From the NCBI GenBank assembly GCA_029255685.2, contig CM055313.2, forward strand, positions 52,801,579-52,865,578: a stretch of DNA of 64,000 nucleotides, written 5' to 3'. The notes below the pieces were generated by a model. The model saw only the letters and a program-made list of their open reading frames with translations. It was not told the DNA's origin and searched no databases. Position numbers and translations under genes: made by a program. This stretch comes from Silene conica. Taxonomy: Eukaryota > Streptophyta > Magnoliopsida > Caryophyllales > Caryophyllaceae. Below are positions 48,023-62,873 of this stretch, piece by piece; position 1 is the first letter of the stretch; every line of letters starts with the position of its first letter.

Positions 48023-51000
48023 GTCTTCCCCCCTTAACATGAACTTCGTCCCGAAGTTCAACAACGCTCAGATGACAAAACAATCAACCCCTATGAACGT
48101 GGAACATAAAACATCACACAAAACATCACAAAAGTTCACTTAAATCATAGAATGTTACATTCCACCCCCCTTAAAGAAAAGTTACGTCCGCGTAACTTAC
48201 CTCAATCAAACAAATGTGGGTAACGCTCTCTCATGGATGTCTCAGGCTCCCACGTAGCCTCCTCCTGATTATGATTGGTCCACAGGACTTTCACCAAGGA
48301 CGTATCCCCATTGCGAGTCTTTCGTACCTTCCTGTCCAGAATCTCTTTCGGAGTCTCAATGTATGCCAACTGCTCATCTACTTCAATCACCTCGTGCTGA
48401 AGCACATGTGATGGATCACTCACATATTTCCTCAACTGAGACACATGGAACACATTATGGACCTTGGATAGGGTTGGAGGTAAAGATAAGCGATATGCAA
48501 CCTCTCCAACTCTGTCCAAGATCTCAAATGGTCCAATAAATTTCTGACTCAGTTTGCCACGCTTGCCGAATCTCATCACACCTTTCATCGGAGATACTTT
48601 AAGCAGTACTTTCTCTCCCGCCTCGAATGAAATCTCACTCCTCTTCAGATCTGCATAACTCTTCTGCCTATCCTGCGCGGCCCTCATCCTCTGTCGAATA
48701 ATCTGAACCTGCTCCACCATCTCCTGGATCATATCTGGCCCTAAGGTCACAACATCTGCTCGATGAACCCAACACACAGGGCTCCGACACTTCCTTCCAT
48801 ACAGAGCCTCGAAAGGGGCCATCCCTATGCTGGCATGGTAGCTGTTATTATAAGAAAATCCGATCAACCCCAGTCGATCCTCCCAAGATCCTCTGAACTC
48901 AAGTACACAAGCCCTCAACATATCCTCAAGGGTCTGAATCGTTCTCTCAGTCTGACCATCAGTAGCTGGATGGAAAGCAGTACTCATCTTCAATTGGGTA
49001 CCCAAAGCTGCCTGTAACTCCTGCCAAAATCTAGAGATGAACCTCGAGTCTCTATCTGAAACAATGTCCTTGGGTACGCCATGCAGTTTGACCACATTCT
49101 GAACATATGACTTAGCCAACTCGGCTTTACTCCAGGTATCTTTCATTGGAATAAAGTGAGCTGACTTAGTCAAACAATCCACAATCACCCAGATCATGTT
49201 GTTGCCCCTCTGAGTCCGAGGCAACCCCACGATAAAATCCATCGAAATGTTCTCTCACTTCCACTCTGGTACATCCAACGGTTGAACTTTCCCTTGAGGT
49301 CTCTTATGCTCCCCTTTCACTCTCTGACAAGTCAAACACCTCGACACAAACTCTGCGACTTCCTTCTTCATGTTAGGCCACCAGAACGTCTTCTTAAGAT
49401 CTTTATACAGCTTATCACCCCCTGGGTGAACGGAATATGGAGTAGCATGAGCTTCAGTCAGGATCTTTTTCTTTAGCTCCTCCACATCCGGAACACACCA
49501 TCGCCCACTGAACCTCAAACTACCATCAGTATGAATACTGAACTTGGATTCAGTCTCTCCACCCTCACTCACCACCATCTTGCGCCACTTCTAGATTCTC
49601 GCATCATTACCTTGCAACTCCCGAATCTCACCATACAACTCAGGCTCTACTGTCAAGTCACTAAGAGCATCCCCTTTCCGGATCATGAATATTCCCATCT
49701 CCCTTAGTTCACCATGCAACCTCACTCTCGATCTGGCACAACCCAAAGCATGGACAAATTTCCTACTTAGGGCGTCAGCTACCACATTTGCCTTGCCTTC
49801 GTGGTAGACAATCTGCATATCATAATCTCCAATTAACTCTATCCACCTCATCTGTCGCATGTTCAACTCTCTCTGGGTGTAGATATACTTCAGGCTCTTA
49901 TGATCAGAAAACACCTTAAAAGTGGCTCCATAAAGGTAATGGCGCCACAATTTAAGTGCGAATACGACTGCGCCCAATTCCAAATCATGAGTCGGATAAT
50001 TATCTTCATAGGTATTCAACTGGCGAGAAGCATACGCGATCACTCTTCCATTCTGCATTAATACACATCCCAATCCATGCTTCGAAGCGTCAGTATACAC
50101 TTCGAAATTATCACTCCCAACTGGCAAAGCAAGGATAGGAGCTGTTGTCAGGCGTTCCTTAAGGGTTAGGAATGCCTTCTCACAACTCTCATCCCAGACA
50201 AAACGGTTCTCTTTCCTCATTAACGACGTCAACGGCTTCGCTATCTTTGAAAAATCTTTGGCAAATCTCCGATAATATCCAGCCAATCCCAGAAAGCTTC
50301 GAATCTCACTCACATTCTTCGGACTTTGCCACCTAGTCACAGCCTCAATCTTACTAGGGTCGACAGACACTCCCTCCTTTGAAATCACATGCCCAAAAAA
50401 CGCCACTCTCTCCAACCAGAACTCACACTTACTCAACTTAGCATTGAGTTTATGTTCTTCCAAGGTCTGAAGTACTTTCCTCAAATGATCCTCGTGCTCT
50501 TCTGCATTCTTGGAGTATACCAGGATATCATCTATGAATACCACCACAAACTTGTCCAGATATGGGCTGAAGACTCGATTCATCAAGTCCATGAACACAG
50601 CTGGAGCATTAGTCAATCCAAATGGCATAACCACAAATTCATAGTGGCCGTACCTCGTTCGGAAAGCGGTCTTTGTAATATCTTCATCCTTTATTCTCAA
50701 CTGATGATACCCGGATCTCAAATCAATCTTGGAGAAAACCCCAGCTCCACTTAACTGATCGAACAAGTCGTCAATTCTCGGCAAAGGATAACGGTTCTTG
50801 ATGGTCACTGTTTAGCCCTTTGTAGTCAACACAAAGTCTCAAACTACCATCCTTCTTCTTCACAAACAAAACAGGTGCTCCCCAAGGCGACACACTGGGT
50901 CGGATGAACCCTTTCTCAGCTAGTTCATCCAACTGCTTCTTCAACTCCTCCATCTCCTTCGGTCCCATACGGTACGGTGATTTAGATATTGGTCCCGCCC

Positions 51001-53352
51001 CTGGTTTTAGGTCAATTGAGAATTCCACTTCCCTCCTTGGCGCCAACCCTGGAACGTCGTCTCGAAATACTCCCTCAAACTCCCGTACCACAGGTATCTC
51101 ACTAGTCTTTGGAGTCTCAGCCTCACAATTCCACATTTGGCACAAGATCAGGCTCTCTCCTTTCCTCAAGCTAGACTTCAGGGTATTGACAGAAATGAAT
51201 TTGATTTTTGGTTTGACTCGGTATCCCTTGTAAGACACCCTCACTCCCTTAGGTCCCTTCAAGGAAATCTTCTTTTGATGACAGTCGATGAAAGCTCGGT
51301 ACTTCCCTAGCCAGTCCATCCCCAGAATCACCTCAAAGCCCCCCAGTGGAAATTCTATGAGGTCACCATAGAAAATTGCTTCCCCGATTTTGATGGGTAC
51401 ACTACCATATACTCTATTACAAACTATCGACTCGCCTGATGGTATGGTCACTGAATCCGCGATCCAATCAAATCTCTCAAGTCCCAAAGCCTTAACATGA
51501 TCTCTAGAGATAAACGAATAGGTCGCACCAGAATCGAAAAGTACAAAAGTAGGTTTAGAGTTCACAAGAAAAGTACCGGTGACCACATGAGCATCATCCT
51601 TCGCGGCCTGCTTTCCCATGGCAAAGAGCTTGCCACTGGATTTGACTCCACTCTGACTTGCACTAGATGTCCCAGCCTGCTGATTCCCTTCCGCTCCCGT
51701 CTTTTGGTTGCTTCCACCTCCATTGTATTGATTCTGGTACGAGCGGCTCTGATAATTGTTATAGTTCCTCTGATAGTTGCTGCTCCCTCCAGATTTCGCA
51801 CCCCCACCATAGTTGGTCATGGGCGTGCGATAGCCACTGCTACCATAAGATTGGGTGCGAGACCCCTGATATCCGGATGTAGGCGTACGGTAGCCCCCGG
51901 ACTGATTCCCTCCAGAAGAGCGACACACTGCCTGTTTATGTCCCCTCTTTCCACAGCCAAAACACACGATTCCCGCCGAACCAATGCCAGAAACCCCACT
52001 CATGTGATTGCCCCCACTCTGATTTCTCGCACCTCCGGAAGTGTTGTAACTGAAGTAACCACTATACTTGTTGGTGCTTGGTTTCTTTGACCCAGAACTT
52101 TCCGTCACTGCCTCAGCCTTCCTCTTCTCTGATTTCGACTTCTTTTCTTCCTTGATCATATCTGAGAGCCTCTCCGCCGCCCCAGCCCGTAAATAGATGT
52201 CCCGGACTGTGGTAGGCGGAGCCGCAATCAGTCTCTTCTTGATAGCGATTGATAACCCTCTCTCGAACTTCATTGCCAGCATGGCATCATCGAACCCCAT
52301 GTCCCCCACGTAACTCACCAGCTGAATAAACTTTCTGTAATAAGCCTCCACTGTCATGTCCTCCGTCATCCTGAATGTATCAAACTCCTCCCTTAGTTTG
52401 CTTTTCTGGAATTCTGGTAGAAACACCTCATACAAGATCTTTTTGAATGCGATCCAAGCAACAAACTCGGTCCCATCCTCTTGAGCTGCCTCCCGGATCT
52501 CCCCTTTGTTCCCGGTCCACTAGTCTCCAGCCATACCCCTCAGATAATGGGCTGCTTGGTCAACCCTCAATTCTTCAGGGCAATCCACCAACTCGAATAG
52601 GTTACTGAATTCCCGGCACCAAGCTCCCAGCAGATGAGGTTCCCCCTCCCCAGTGAATTGGGTAGGGTGATGCCTCGCGATGATTGTGCTCATTTTTGCG
52701 GAGTCCATGCGTTTGGCCTTTAAGGCCTCATTCTCAGCTATCAGCCGATCCAATTCCTCTTGCGTGATATTAGCGAGATTGTCTCTTCGCGGAGGCATAC
52801 TATAATACAACAGAAAAAGAAATGAGTCCCGACTCATGTGGGTACCCATTTGGATTATGGCTATGTTCCCTAAGCATTAAAGTCTATAAACACTTATCAT
52901 ATAAAGTAGTTCTCTTCTATAACATGGCTCAGGGATCACATATCCGCATATCACTAGACATGATGAGAGAAGAATCACTAACATGTTTCAAATTACTTCA
53001 CATATCATATTAATATACACCTCTTTATTCAAACAATTAAAGGTTCTTTCATGCTCATGCCCCTTCCGGCTTTTCCAACAGTCACTTATACTCAGAATTC
53101 TCATAAAATACTTATCACAGTATACCATTACTTCCATCTTTTCTTAACCTACCCTTTTCTCTCGTATAGTCACTCTGGGTTCCCGGGTAAAACTAATAGG
53201 GCCAATGGTTCGGTGTGAGGGGGCCCCAGACTCATACTTTTCCTTTAGTGTGCTTCTAACAGTCCTATCCCGGGGTTCATTTTATTTAGACTCTCCTACA
53301 TTCATTGGGTTCATTAGGTTAGGCCTGAGGATCGTTCGCTCTGATACCACTT
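48023..53352 (-). mobile_element. Tekay array body 3 (fossil)
   Basis: A 5330-base internal domain, very close to body 2, with coding from about 52800 down to 48199. It has about four breaks. The full domain set is recognisable. The leader (about 52800-53352) holds no gene. Confidence 0.9.
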
Positions 53353-54360
53353 TGTAACACCCCCGTTTATTTAAGGGCCTGTACTAGGACTCCTCAGATA
53401 AATGAAGGTGTTACCATCTCGGTTTCCCGAGGTAGTAGATACAAAGGAAAGATAAACAGTACTTTAATTAAAATTAAACTCATAACTTGTTCTTACAACT
53501 GTATCCAAAAGTCTTAACAAAATAAATGAAGTACAACTCATGCTAAACTGACTAAGGTGATCTAGACTCTAGTCTGGTCCGGATCCAAGCTCTTTCTCCC
53601 ATAGCTCCCCCTTAGTCTCAGCCACCTGTCAATCTGCTCCCCAATAAATTGGTTCATCACAGGTGATCACGAATACACAGGGTCAACCACGAGGTTGAGT
53701 AGGGAAAAGAATAAATATAACAATATAATAAACTCCGCACCGATCCAACGCCAAATAAACTCCGCACTGATCCAACACCATATATACTCCGCACCGATCC
53801 AACACCAAATATACTCCGCCCCGATCCAACACCAAATATACTCCGCACCGATCCAACACCGTATCACAAGACCCAATATATATTCACATCGTAACAATAT
53901 CTCAGAATAATATAGATAACACAATATAACGATCACATGATATTATATCACAAACATGCTTAATAACAAATAAGAACAGTTTACACATCATCATATACGG
54001 TATTTTCCCCTACCTGGAATAGCAGGTAACGCAGATAAACCCGGGGCTTGTTTAGAAATGTTCCACGCGAAACCCGCTACCTAAACAAATATTATTTAAT
54101 TAATAAACACCCTAATACTCGTAATACGTGTACACATTCTATTTATAGAAACTTCCTATATTTAGAAAGCTTCCCAACAACCGAGGTTACCCAAAATAGC
54201 AACTTTCTAAATATAGTAACTTCTAAAAATAGTAACTTCCAAAAATAGATGCTTTGGTTTTGAAATTCAAATTAATTTCAAAATACTCATTAAAACCATG
54301 TCAAAACTTTCCTATAATAAAATATATACTCATAATAACAAAGATAATAATAATAATGGC

Positions 54361-54391
<31 letters not shown>

Positions 54392-55436
54392 TGAGGAAAA
54401 ACTTAGAAGGACTCGAAAAAACCCAGCCCCCTCTAATCGACAATAACCCGCGACAACCACCATAGACCACTTACTCGAACACCGGTACCCACCACCACTC
54501 AACACCACCGACCACCATCTACCACTACAACACAACCACACCTCCCGTCACCTGCCGACAACCCCAACCAAGGCTGCTGAACTCAGACCAGACCCACACC
54601 CGTAACCCAGACTCCCCTGAACAGACCCGACATCGACGACCGTTACCACCGCTAGAACTACCACGACTACCACCAAACGCCACCTCCGACACTCCCTGTA
54701 ACCACGGTGGTGTTACTGTATTGACCTCCCCCAAGTCGCCAGTAACACCACCCCCAAACCACTGCCCGATAGAGACACCAGCAACCTCCTGTGAACCATG
54801 TAGTGAACGTAACAAAAAGACCACTAAAACCCCACCGTCGACGACACCACAAGCAACCTAGCCTACTGACACTAACCCCCATTACACGGCCCTGACTACA
54901 AGCAACACCACCATGCCAAACACACCCACCGACCGCAACCCTAAACCCTTCGAACACAAAACCAACACAGGAAGTACAACACAACTAAAAACGAACACAG
55001 ACCCCAAAACACGTACCTGACTTCTGACCAGAATCGAAAGGTGTTAGGCACGGTGGATCTGGTCGTGAGCACTCTCTCTCCTTCCCGTGTGGTGGTGGCA
55101 GCAAGTCTAGGGTTTTGTTTTTATGAAGATAGGAGCATAAACTCCTCTTATATGGCGGCAGGGGTGAGGGTGAGTGTTAGAACCGTGTAGGGTTTTAGTG
55201 TGTGTCGTGGGCTGTGGTGTTTGTGCACGGATTCCAAAGCCCAACACCACCCCCTAGAGTTCTCTAGTTCGAACCCCACGAGGAACCCAAGACACTACTC
55301 TAAAGATCTCTAGTTCGAACCCCACAAGACGTATAACACGCATAATAACTTAAAAACGAAACAAGTACCAACACCGTATGTAACATCGTAACATATTAAA
55401 TTCATCGATTAAATCATAAAAACTCGAGGTGTTACA
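53353..55436 (-). repeat. Tekay array LTR 4
   Basis: A 2084-base LTR resembling LTR 2 at several variant sites, with a private ~12-base deletion near 55130. Confidence 0.92.
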
Positions 55437-58400
55437 GTCTTCCCCCCTTAACATGAACTTCGTCCCGAAGTTCAACAACGCTCAGATGACAAAACAATCA
55501 ACCCCTATGAACGTGGAACATAAAACATCACACAAAACATCACAAAAGTTCACTTAAATCATAGAATGTTACATTCCACCCCCTTAAGGAAAAGTTACGT
55601 CCGCATAACTTACCTCAATCAAACAAATGTGGGTAACGCTCTCTCATGGATGCCTCAGGCTCCCACGTAGCCTCCTCCTGATTATGATTGGTCCACAGGA
55701 CTTTCACCAAGGACGTCTCCCCATTGCGAGTCTTTCGTACCTTCCTGTCCAGAATCTATTTCGGAGTCTCAATGTATGCCAACTGCTCATCTACTTCAAT
55801 CACCTCGTGCTGAAGCACATGTGATGGATCACTCACATATTTCCTCAACTGAGACACATGGAACACATTATGGACCTTGGATAGGGTTGGAGGTAAAGAT
55901 AAGCGATATGCCACCTCTCCAACTCTGTCCAAGATCTCAAACGGTCCAATAAATTTCTGACTCAGTTTGCCACGCTTGCCGAATCTCATCACACCTTTCA
56001 TCGGAGATACTTTAAGCAGTACTTTCTCTCCCGCCTCGAATGAAATCTCACTCCTCTTCAGATCTGCATAACTCTTCTGCCTATCCTGCGCGGCCCTCAT
56101 CCTCTGTCGAATAATCTGAACCTGCTCCACCATCTCCTGGATCATATCTGGCCCTAAGGTCACAACATCTGCTCGATGAACCCAACACACAGGGCTCCGA
56201 CACTTCCTTCCATACAGAGCCTCGAAAGGGGCCATCCCTATGCTGGCATGGTAGCTGTTATTATAAGAAAATCCGATCAACCCCAGTCGATCCTCCCAAG
56301 ATCCTCTGAACTCAAGTACACAAGCCCTCAACATATCCTCAAGGGTCTGAATCGTTCTCTCAGTCTGACCATCAGTAGCTGGATGGAAAGCAGTACTCAT
56401 CTTCAATTGGGTACCCAAAGCTGCCTGTAACTCCTGCCAAAATCTAGAGATGAACCTCGAGTCTCTATCTGAAACAATGTCCTTGGGTACGCCATGCAGT
56501 TTGACCACATTCTGAACATATGACTTAGCCAACTCGGCTTTACTCCAGGTATCTTTCATTGGAATAAAGTGAGCTGACTTAGTCAAACGATCCACAATCA
56601 CCCAGATCATGTTGTTGCCCCTCTGAGTCCGAGGCAACCCCACGATAATATCCATCGAAATATTCTCCCACTTCCACTCTGGTACATCCAACGGTTGAAC
56701 TTTCCCTTGAGGTCTCTTATGCTCCCCTTTCACTCTCTGACAAGTCAAACACCTTGACACAAACTCTGCGACTTCCTTCTTCATGTTAGGCCACCAGAAC
56801 GTCTTCTTAAGATCTTTATACAGCTTATCACCCCCTGGGTGAACGGAATATGGAGTAGCATGAGCTTCAGTCAGGATCTTCTTCTTTTGCTCCTCCACAT
56901 CCGGAACACACCATCGCCCACTGAACCTCAAACTACCATCAGTATGAATACTGAACTTGGATTCAGTCTCTCCACCCTCACTCACCACCATCATGCGCCA
57001 CTTCTGGATTCTCGCATCATTACCTTGCAACTCCCGAATCTCACCATACAACTCAGGCTCTACTGTCAAGTCACTAAGAGCATCCCCTTTCCGGATCATG
57101 AATATTCCCATCTCCCTTAGTTCACCATGCAACCTCACTCTCGATCTGGCACAACCCAAAGCATGGACAAATTTCCTACTTAGGGCGTCAGCTACCACAT
57201 TTGCCTTGCCTTCGTGGTAGACAATTTGCATATCATAATCTCCAATTAACTCTATCCACCTCCTCTGTCGCATGTTCAACTCTCTCTGGGTGTAGATATA
57301 CTTCAGGCTCTTATAATCAGAAAACACCTTAAAAGTGGCTCCATAAAGGTAATGGCGCCACAATTTAAGTGCGAATACGACTGCGCCCAATTCCAAATCT
57401 TGAGTCGGATAATTCTCTTCATAGGTCTTCAACTGGCGAGAAGCATACGCGATCACTCTTCCATTCTGCATTAATACACATCCCAATCCATGCTTCGAAG
57501 CGTCAGTATACACTTCGAAATTATCACTCCCAACTGGCAAAGCAAGGATAGGAGCTGTTGTCAGGCGTTCCTTAAGGGTTAGGAATGCCTTCTCACAACT
57601 CTCATCCCAGACAAAACGGTTCTCTTTCCTCATTAACGACGTCAACGGCTTCGCTATCTTTGAAAAATCTTTGGCAAATCTCCGATAATATCCAGCCAAT
57701 CCCAGAAAGCTTCGAATCTCACTCACATTCTTCTGACTTTGCCACCTAGTCACAGCCTCAATCTTACTAGGGTCGACAGACACTCCCTCCTTTGAAATCA
57801 CATGCCCAAAAAACGCCACTCTCTCCAACCAGAACTCACACTTACTCAACTTAGCATTGAGTTTATGTTCTTCCAAGGTCTGAAGTACTTTCCTCAAATG
57901 ATCCTCGTGCTCTTCTGCATTCTTGGAGTATACCAGGATATCATCTATGAATACCACCACAAACTTGTCCAGATATGGGCTGAAGACTCGATTCATCAAG
58001 TCCATGAACACAGCTGGAGCATTAGTCAATCCAAATGGCATAACCACAAATTCATAGTGGCCGTACCTCGTTCGGAAAGCGGTCTTTGGAATATCTTCAT
58101 CCTTTATTCTCAACTGATGATACCCGGATCTCAAATCAATCTTGGAGAAAACCCCAGCTCCACTTAACTGATCGAACAAGTCGTCAATTCTCGGCAAAGG
58201 ATAACGGTTCTTGATGCTCACATTGTTCAGCCCTTTGTAGTCAACACAAAGTCTCAAACTACCATCCTTCTTCTTCACAAACAAAACGGGTGCTCCCCAA
58301 GGCGACACACTGGGTCGGATGAACCCTTTCTCAGCTAGTTCATCCAACTGCTTCTTCAACTCCTCCACCTCCTTCGGTCCCATACGGTACGGTGATTTAG

Positions 58401-60767
58401 ATATTGGTCCCGCCCCTGGTTTTAGGTCAATGGAGAATTCCACTTCCCTCCTTGGCGGCAACCCTGGAACGTCGTCTCGAAATACTCCCTCAAACTCCCG
58501 TACCACGGGTATCTCACTAGTCTTTGGAGTCTCAGCCTCACAATTCCACATTTGGCACAAGATCAGGCTCTCTCCTTTCCTCAAGCTAGACTTCAGGGTA
58601 TTGACAGAAATGAATTTGATTTTTGGTTTGACTCGGTATCCCTTGTAAGACACCCTCACTCCCTTAGGTCCCTTCAAGGAAATCTTCTTTTGATGACAGT
58701 CGATGAAAGCTCGGTACTTCCCTAGCCAGTCCATCCCCAGAATCACCTCAAAGCCCCCCAGTGGAAATTCTATGAGGTCACCATAGAAAATTGCTTCCCC
58801 GATTTTGATGGGTACACTACCATATACTCTATTACAAACTATCGACTCGCCTGATGGTATGGTCACTGAATCCGCGATCCAATAAAATCTCTCAAGTCCC
58901 AAAGCCTTAACATGATCTCTAGAGACAAACGAATGGGTCGCACCAGAATCGAAAAGTACAAAAGTAGGTTTAGAGTTCACAAGAAAAGTACCGGTGACCA
59001 CATGAGCATCATCCTTCGCGGCCTGCTTTCCCATGGCAAAGAGCTTGCCACTGGATTTGACTCCACTCTGACTGGCACTAGATGTCCCAGCCTGCTGATT
59101 CCCTTCCGCTCCCGTCGTTTGGTTGCTTCCACCTCCATTGTATTGATTCTGGTATGAGCGGCTCTGATAATTGTTATAGTTCCTCTGATAGTTGCTGCTC
59201 CCTCCAGACTTCGCACCCCCACCATAGTTGGTCATGGGCGTGCGATAGCCGCTGCTACCATAAGATTGGGTGCGAGACCCCTGATATCCGGATGTAGGCG
59301 TACGGTAGCCCCCGGACTGATTCCCTCCAGAAGAGCGACACACTGCCTGTTTATGTCCCCTCTTTCCACAGCCAAAACACACTATTCCCGCCGAACCAAT
59401 GCCAGAAACCCCACTCATGTGATTGCCCCCACTCTGATTTCTCGCACCTCCGGAAGTGTTGTTATTGAAGTAACCACTATACTTGTTGGTGCTTGGTTTC
59501 TTTGACCCAGAACTTTCCGTCACTGCCTCAGCCTTCCTCTTCTCTGATTTCGACTTCTTTTCTTCCTTGATCATATCTGAGAGCCTCTCCGCCGCCCCAG
59601 CCCGTAAATAGATGTCCCGGACTGTGGTAGGCGGAGCCGCAATCAGTCTCTTCTTGATAGCGATTGATAACCCTCTCTCGAACTTCATTGCCAGCATGGC
59701 ATCATCGAACCCCATGTCCCCCACGTAACTCACCAGCTGAATAAACTTTCTGTAATAAGCCTCCACTGTCATGTCCTCCGTCATCCTGAATGTATCAAAC
59801 TCCTCCCTTAGTTTGCTTTTCTGGAATTCTGGTAGAAACACCTCATACAAGATCTTTTTGAATGCGATCCAAGCAACAAACTCGGTCCCATCCTCTTGAG
59901 CTGCCTCCCGGATCGCCCCTTTGTTCCCGGTCCACCAGTCTCCAGCCATACCCCTCAGATAATGGGCTGCTTGGTCAACCCTCAATTCTTCAGGGCAATC
60001 CACCAACTCGAATAGGTTACTGAATTCCCGGCACCAAGCTCCCAGCAGATGAGGTTCCCCCTTCCCAGTGAATTGGGTAGGGTGATGCCTCGCGATGATT
60101 GTGCTCATTTTTGCGGAGTCCATGCGTTTGGCCTTTAAGGCCTCATTCTCAGCTATCAGCCGATCCAATTCCTCTTGCGTGATATTAGCGAGATTGTCTC
60201 TTCGCGGAGGCATACTATAATACAACAGAAAAAGAAATGAGTCCCGACTCATGAGGGTACCCATTTGGATTAGGGCTATGTTCCCTAAGCATTAAAGTCT
60301 ATAAACACTTATCATATAAAGTAGTTCTCTTCTATAACATGGATCAGGGATCACATATCCGCATATCACTAGACATGATGAGAGAAGAATCACTAACATG
60401 TTTCAAATTACTTCACATATCATATTAATATACACCTCTTTCTTCAAACAATTAAAGGTTCTTTCATGCTCATGCCCCTTCCGGCTTTTCCAACAGTCAC
60501 TTATACTCAGAATTCTCATAAAATACTTATCACAGTATACCATTACTTCCATCTTTTCTTAACCTACCCTTTTCTCTCGTATAGTCACTCTGGGTTCCCG
60601 GGTAAAACTGATAGGGCCAATGGTTCGGTGTGAGGGGGCCCCAGACTCATACTTTTCCTTTAGTGTGCTCCTAACAGTCCTATCCCGGGGTTAATTTTAT
60701 TTAGACTCTCCTACATTCATTGGGTTCATTAGGTTAGGCCTGAGGGTCGTTCGCTTTGATACCACTT
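55437..60767 (-). mobile_element. Tekay array body 4, nearly whole (fossil)
   Basis: This is the best preserved body, 5331 bases, with one open frame over most of gag-pol and about one visible break. On the minus strand, gag starts [12 protein letters not shown] near 60213. Zinc knuckle [14 protein letters not shown] lies near 59360 and protease [14 protein letters not shown] near 58940. RT runs from [11 protein letters not shown] near 58190 to [10 protein letters not shown] near 57940. RNase H ([14 protein letters not shown]) is near 57510. The integrase zinc finger and core follow at about 56300-56870 ([14 protein letters not shown] near 56370). A C-terminal chromodomain-like block (VLWTNHNQEEATWEPE) ends near 55625. 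The chromodomain and the single gag-pol frame support the Tekay/Del chromovirus call. The leader (about 60214-60767) holds no gene. Confidence 0.92.
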
Positions 60768-61775
60768 TGTAACACCCCCGTTTATTTAAGGGCCTGTACT
60801 AGGACTCCTCAGATAAATGAAGGTGTTACCATCTCGGTTTCCCGAGGTAGTATATACAAAGGAAAGATAAACAGTACTTTAATTAAAATTAAACTCATAA
60901 CTTGTTCTTACAACTGTATCCAAAAGTCTTAACAAAATAAATGAAGTACAACTCATGCTAAACTGACTAAGGTGAACTAGACTAGAGTCTGGTCCGGATC
61001 CAAGCTCTTTCTCCCATAGCTCCCCATTACTCTCAGCCACCTGTCAATCTGCTCCCCAATAAATTGGTTCATCACAGGTGATCACGAATACACAGGGTCA
61101 ACCACGAGGTTGAGTAGGGAAAAGAATAAATATAACAATATAATAAACTCCGCACCGATCCAACGTCAAATAAACTCCGCACCGATCCAACGCCATATAT
61201 ACTCCGCACCGATCCAACACCAAATATACTCCGCACCGATCCAACACCAAATATACTCCGCACCGATCCAACACCGTATCACAAGACCCAATATATATTC
61301 ACATCGTAACAATATCTCAGAATAATATAGATAACACAATATAACGATCACATGATATTATATCACAAACATGCTTAATAACAAATAAGAACAATTTACA
61401 CATCATCATATACGGTATTTTCCCCTACCTGGAATAGCAGGTGACGCAGATAAACCCGAGGCTTGTTTAGAAATGTTCCACGCGAAACCCGATACCTAAA
61501 CAAATATTATTTAATTAATAAACACCCTAATACTCGTAATACGTGTACACATTCTATTTATAGAAACTTCCTATATTTAGAAAGCTTCCCAACAACCGAG
61601 GTTAGCCAAAATAGCAACTTTCTAAATATAGTAACTTCTAAAAATAGTAACTTCCAAAAATAGATGCTTTGGTTTTGAAATTCAAATTAATTTCAAAATA
61701 CTCATTAAAACCATGTCAAAACTTTCCTATAATAAAATATATACTCATAATAACAAAGATAATAATAATAATGGC

Positions 61776-61815
<40 letters not shown>

Positions 61816-62873
61816 TGAGGAAAAACTTAGAAGGACTCGAAAAAACCCAGCCCCCTCTAATCGACAATAACCCGCGACAACCACCATAGACCACTTACTC
61901 GAACACCGGTACCCACCACCACTCAACACCACCGACCACCATCTACCACTACAACACAACCACACCTCCCGTCACCTGCCGACAACCCCAACCAAGGCTG
62001 CTGAACTCAGACCAGACCCACACCCGTAACCCAGACTCCCCTGAACAGACCCGACATCGACGACCGTTACCACCGCTAGAACTAACCACGACTACCACCA
62101 AACGCCACCTCCGACACTCCATGTAACCACGGTGGTGTTACTGTATTGACCTCCCCCGAGTCGCCAGTAACACCACCCCAAAACCACTGCCCGACAGAGA
62201 CACCAGCAACCTCCTGTGAACCATGTTGTGAACGTAATAAACAGACCACTAAAACCCCACCGTCGACGACACCACAAGCAACCTAGCCTACTGACACTAA
62301 CCCCCATTACACGGCCCTGACTACAAGCAACACCACCATGCCAAACACACCCACCGACCGCAACCCTAAACCCTTCGAACACAAAACCAACACAGGAAGT
62401 ACAACACAACTAAAAACGAACACAGACCCCAAAACACGTACCTGACTTCTGACCAGAATCGAAAGGTGTTAGGCACAGTGGATCTGGTCGTGAGCACTCT
62501 CTCTCCTTCCCGTGTGGTGGTGGCAGCAAGTCTAGGGTTTTGTTTTTATGAAGATAGCTCAGAAAATAGGAGTATAAACTCCTCTTATATGGCGGCAGGG
62601 GTGAGGGTGAGTGTTAGAACCGTGTAGGGTTTTAGTGTGTGTCGTGGGCTGTGGTGTTTGTGCACGGATTCCAAAGCCCAACACCACCCCCTAGAGGTCT
62701 CTAGTTCGAACCCCACGAGGAACCCAAGACACTACTCTAAAGATCTCTAGTTCCAACCCCACAAGACGTATAACACGCATAACAACTTAAAAACGAAACA
62801 AGTACCAACACCGTGTGTAACATCGTAACATATTAAATTCATCGATTAAATCATAAAAACTCGAGGTGTTACA
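60768..62873 (-). repeat. Tekay array LTR 5 (outer right)
   Basis: A 2106-base LTR with five minisatellite units and the longest AAT microsatellite of the five. It ends GAGGTGTTACA directly against the TSD GAGTC (62874-62878). Confidence 0.92.

Larger units (their letters stand above)
22490..62873 (-). mobile_element. Tekay-like chromovirus tandem array: five LTRs, four bodies
   Basis: Five ~2.1-kb LTRs alternate with four internal domains of one Gypsy chromovirus, all on the minus strand. Units 2-4 have a period of 7396-7415 bases. A single perfect 5-bp TSD GAGTC flanks only the outermost ends (22485-22489 and 62874-62878). Neighbouring bodies share the LTR between them, so this is not a set of separate insertions. 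Each body has an initiator-Met primer site next to its right LTR and a GGGGGGAAGAC purine tract next to its left one. The outer LTRs differ by about 2% over the first kilobase (17 differences in ~950 bases by eye), giving roughly 0.7-1.3 Myr. Confidence 0.92.

Noticed and set aside
22490-62873. Assembly artefact as explanation of the tandem array
   Set aside because: Units differ at many sites, in minisatellite number and in unit-specific small indels, and the outer TSD is perfect. A collapsed or duplicated contig would give identical copies. Long reads should still confirm it.
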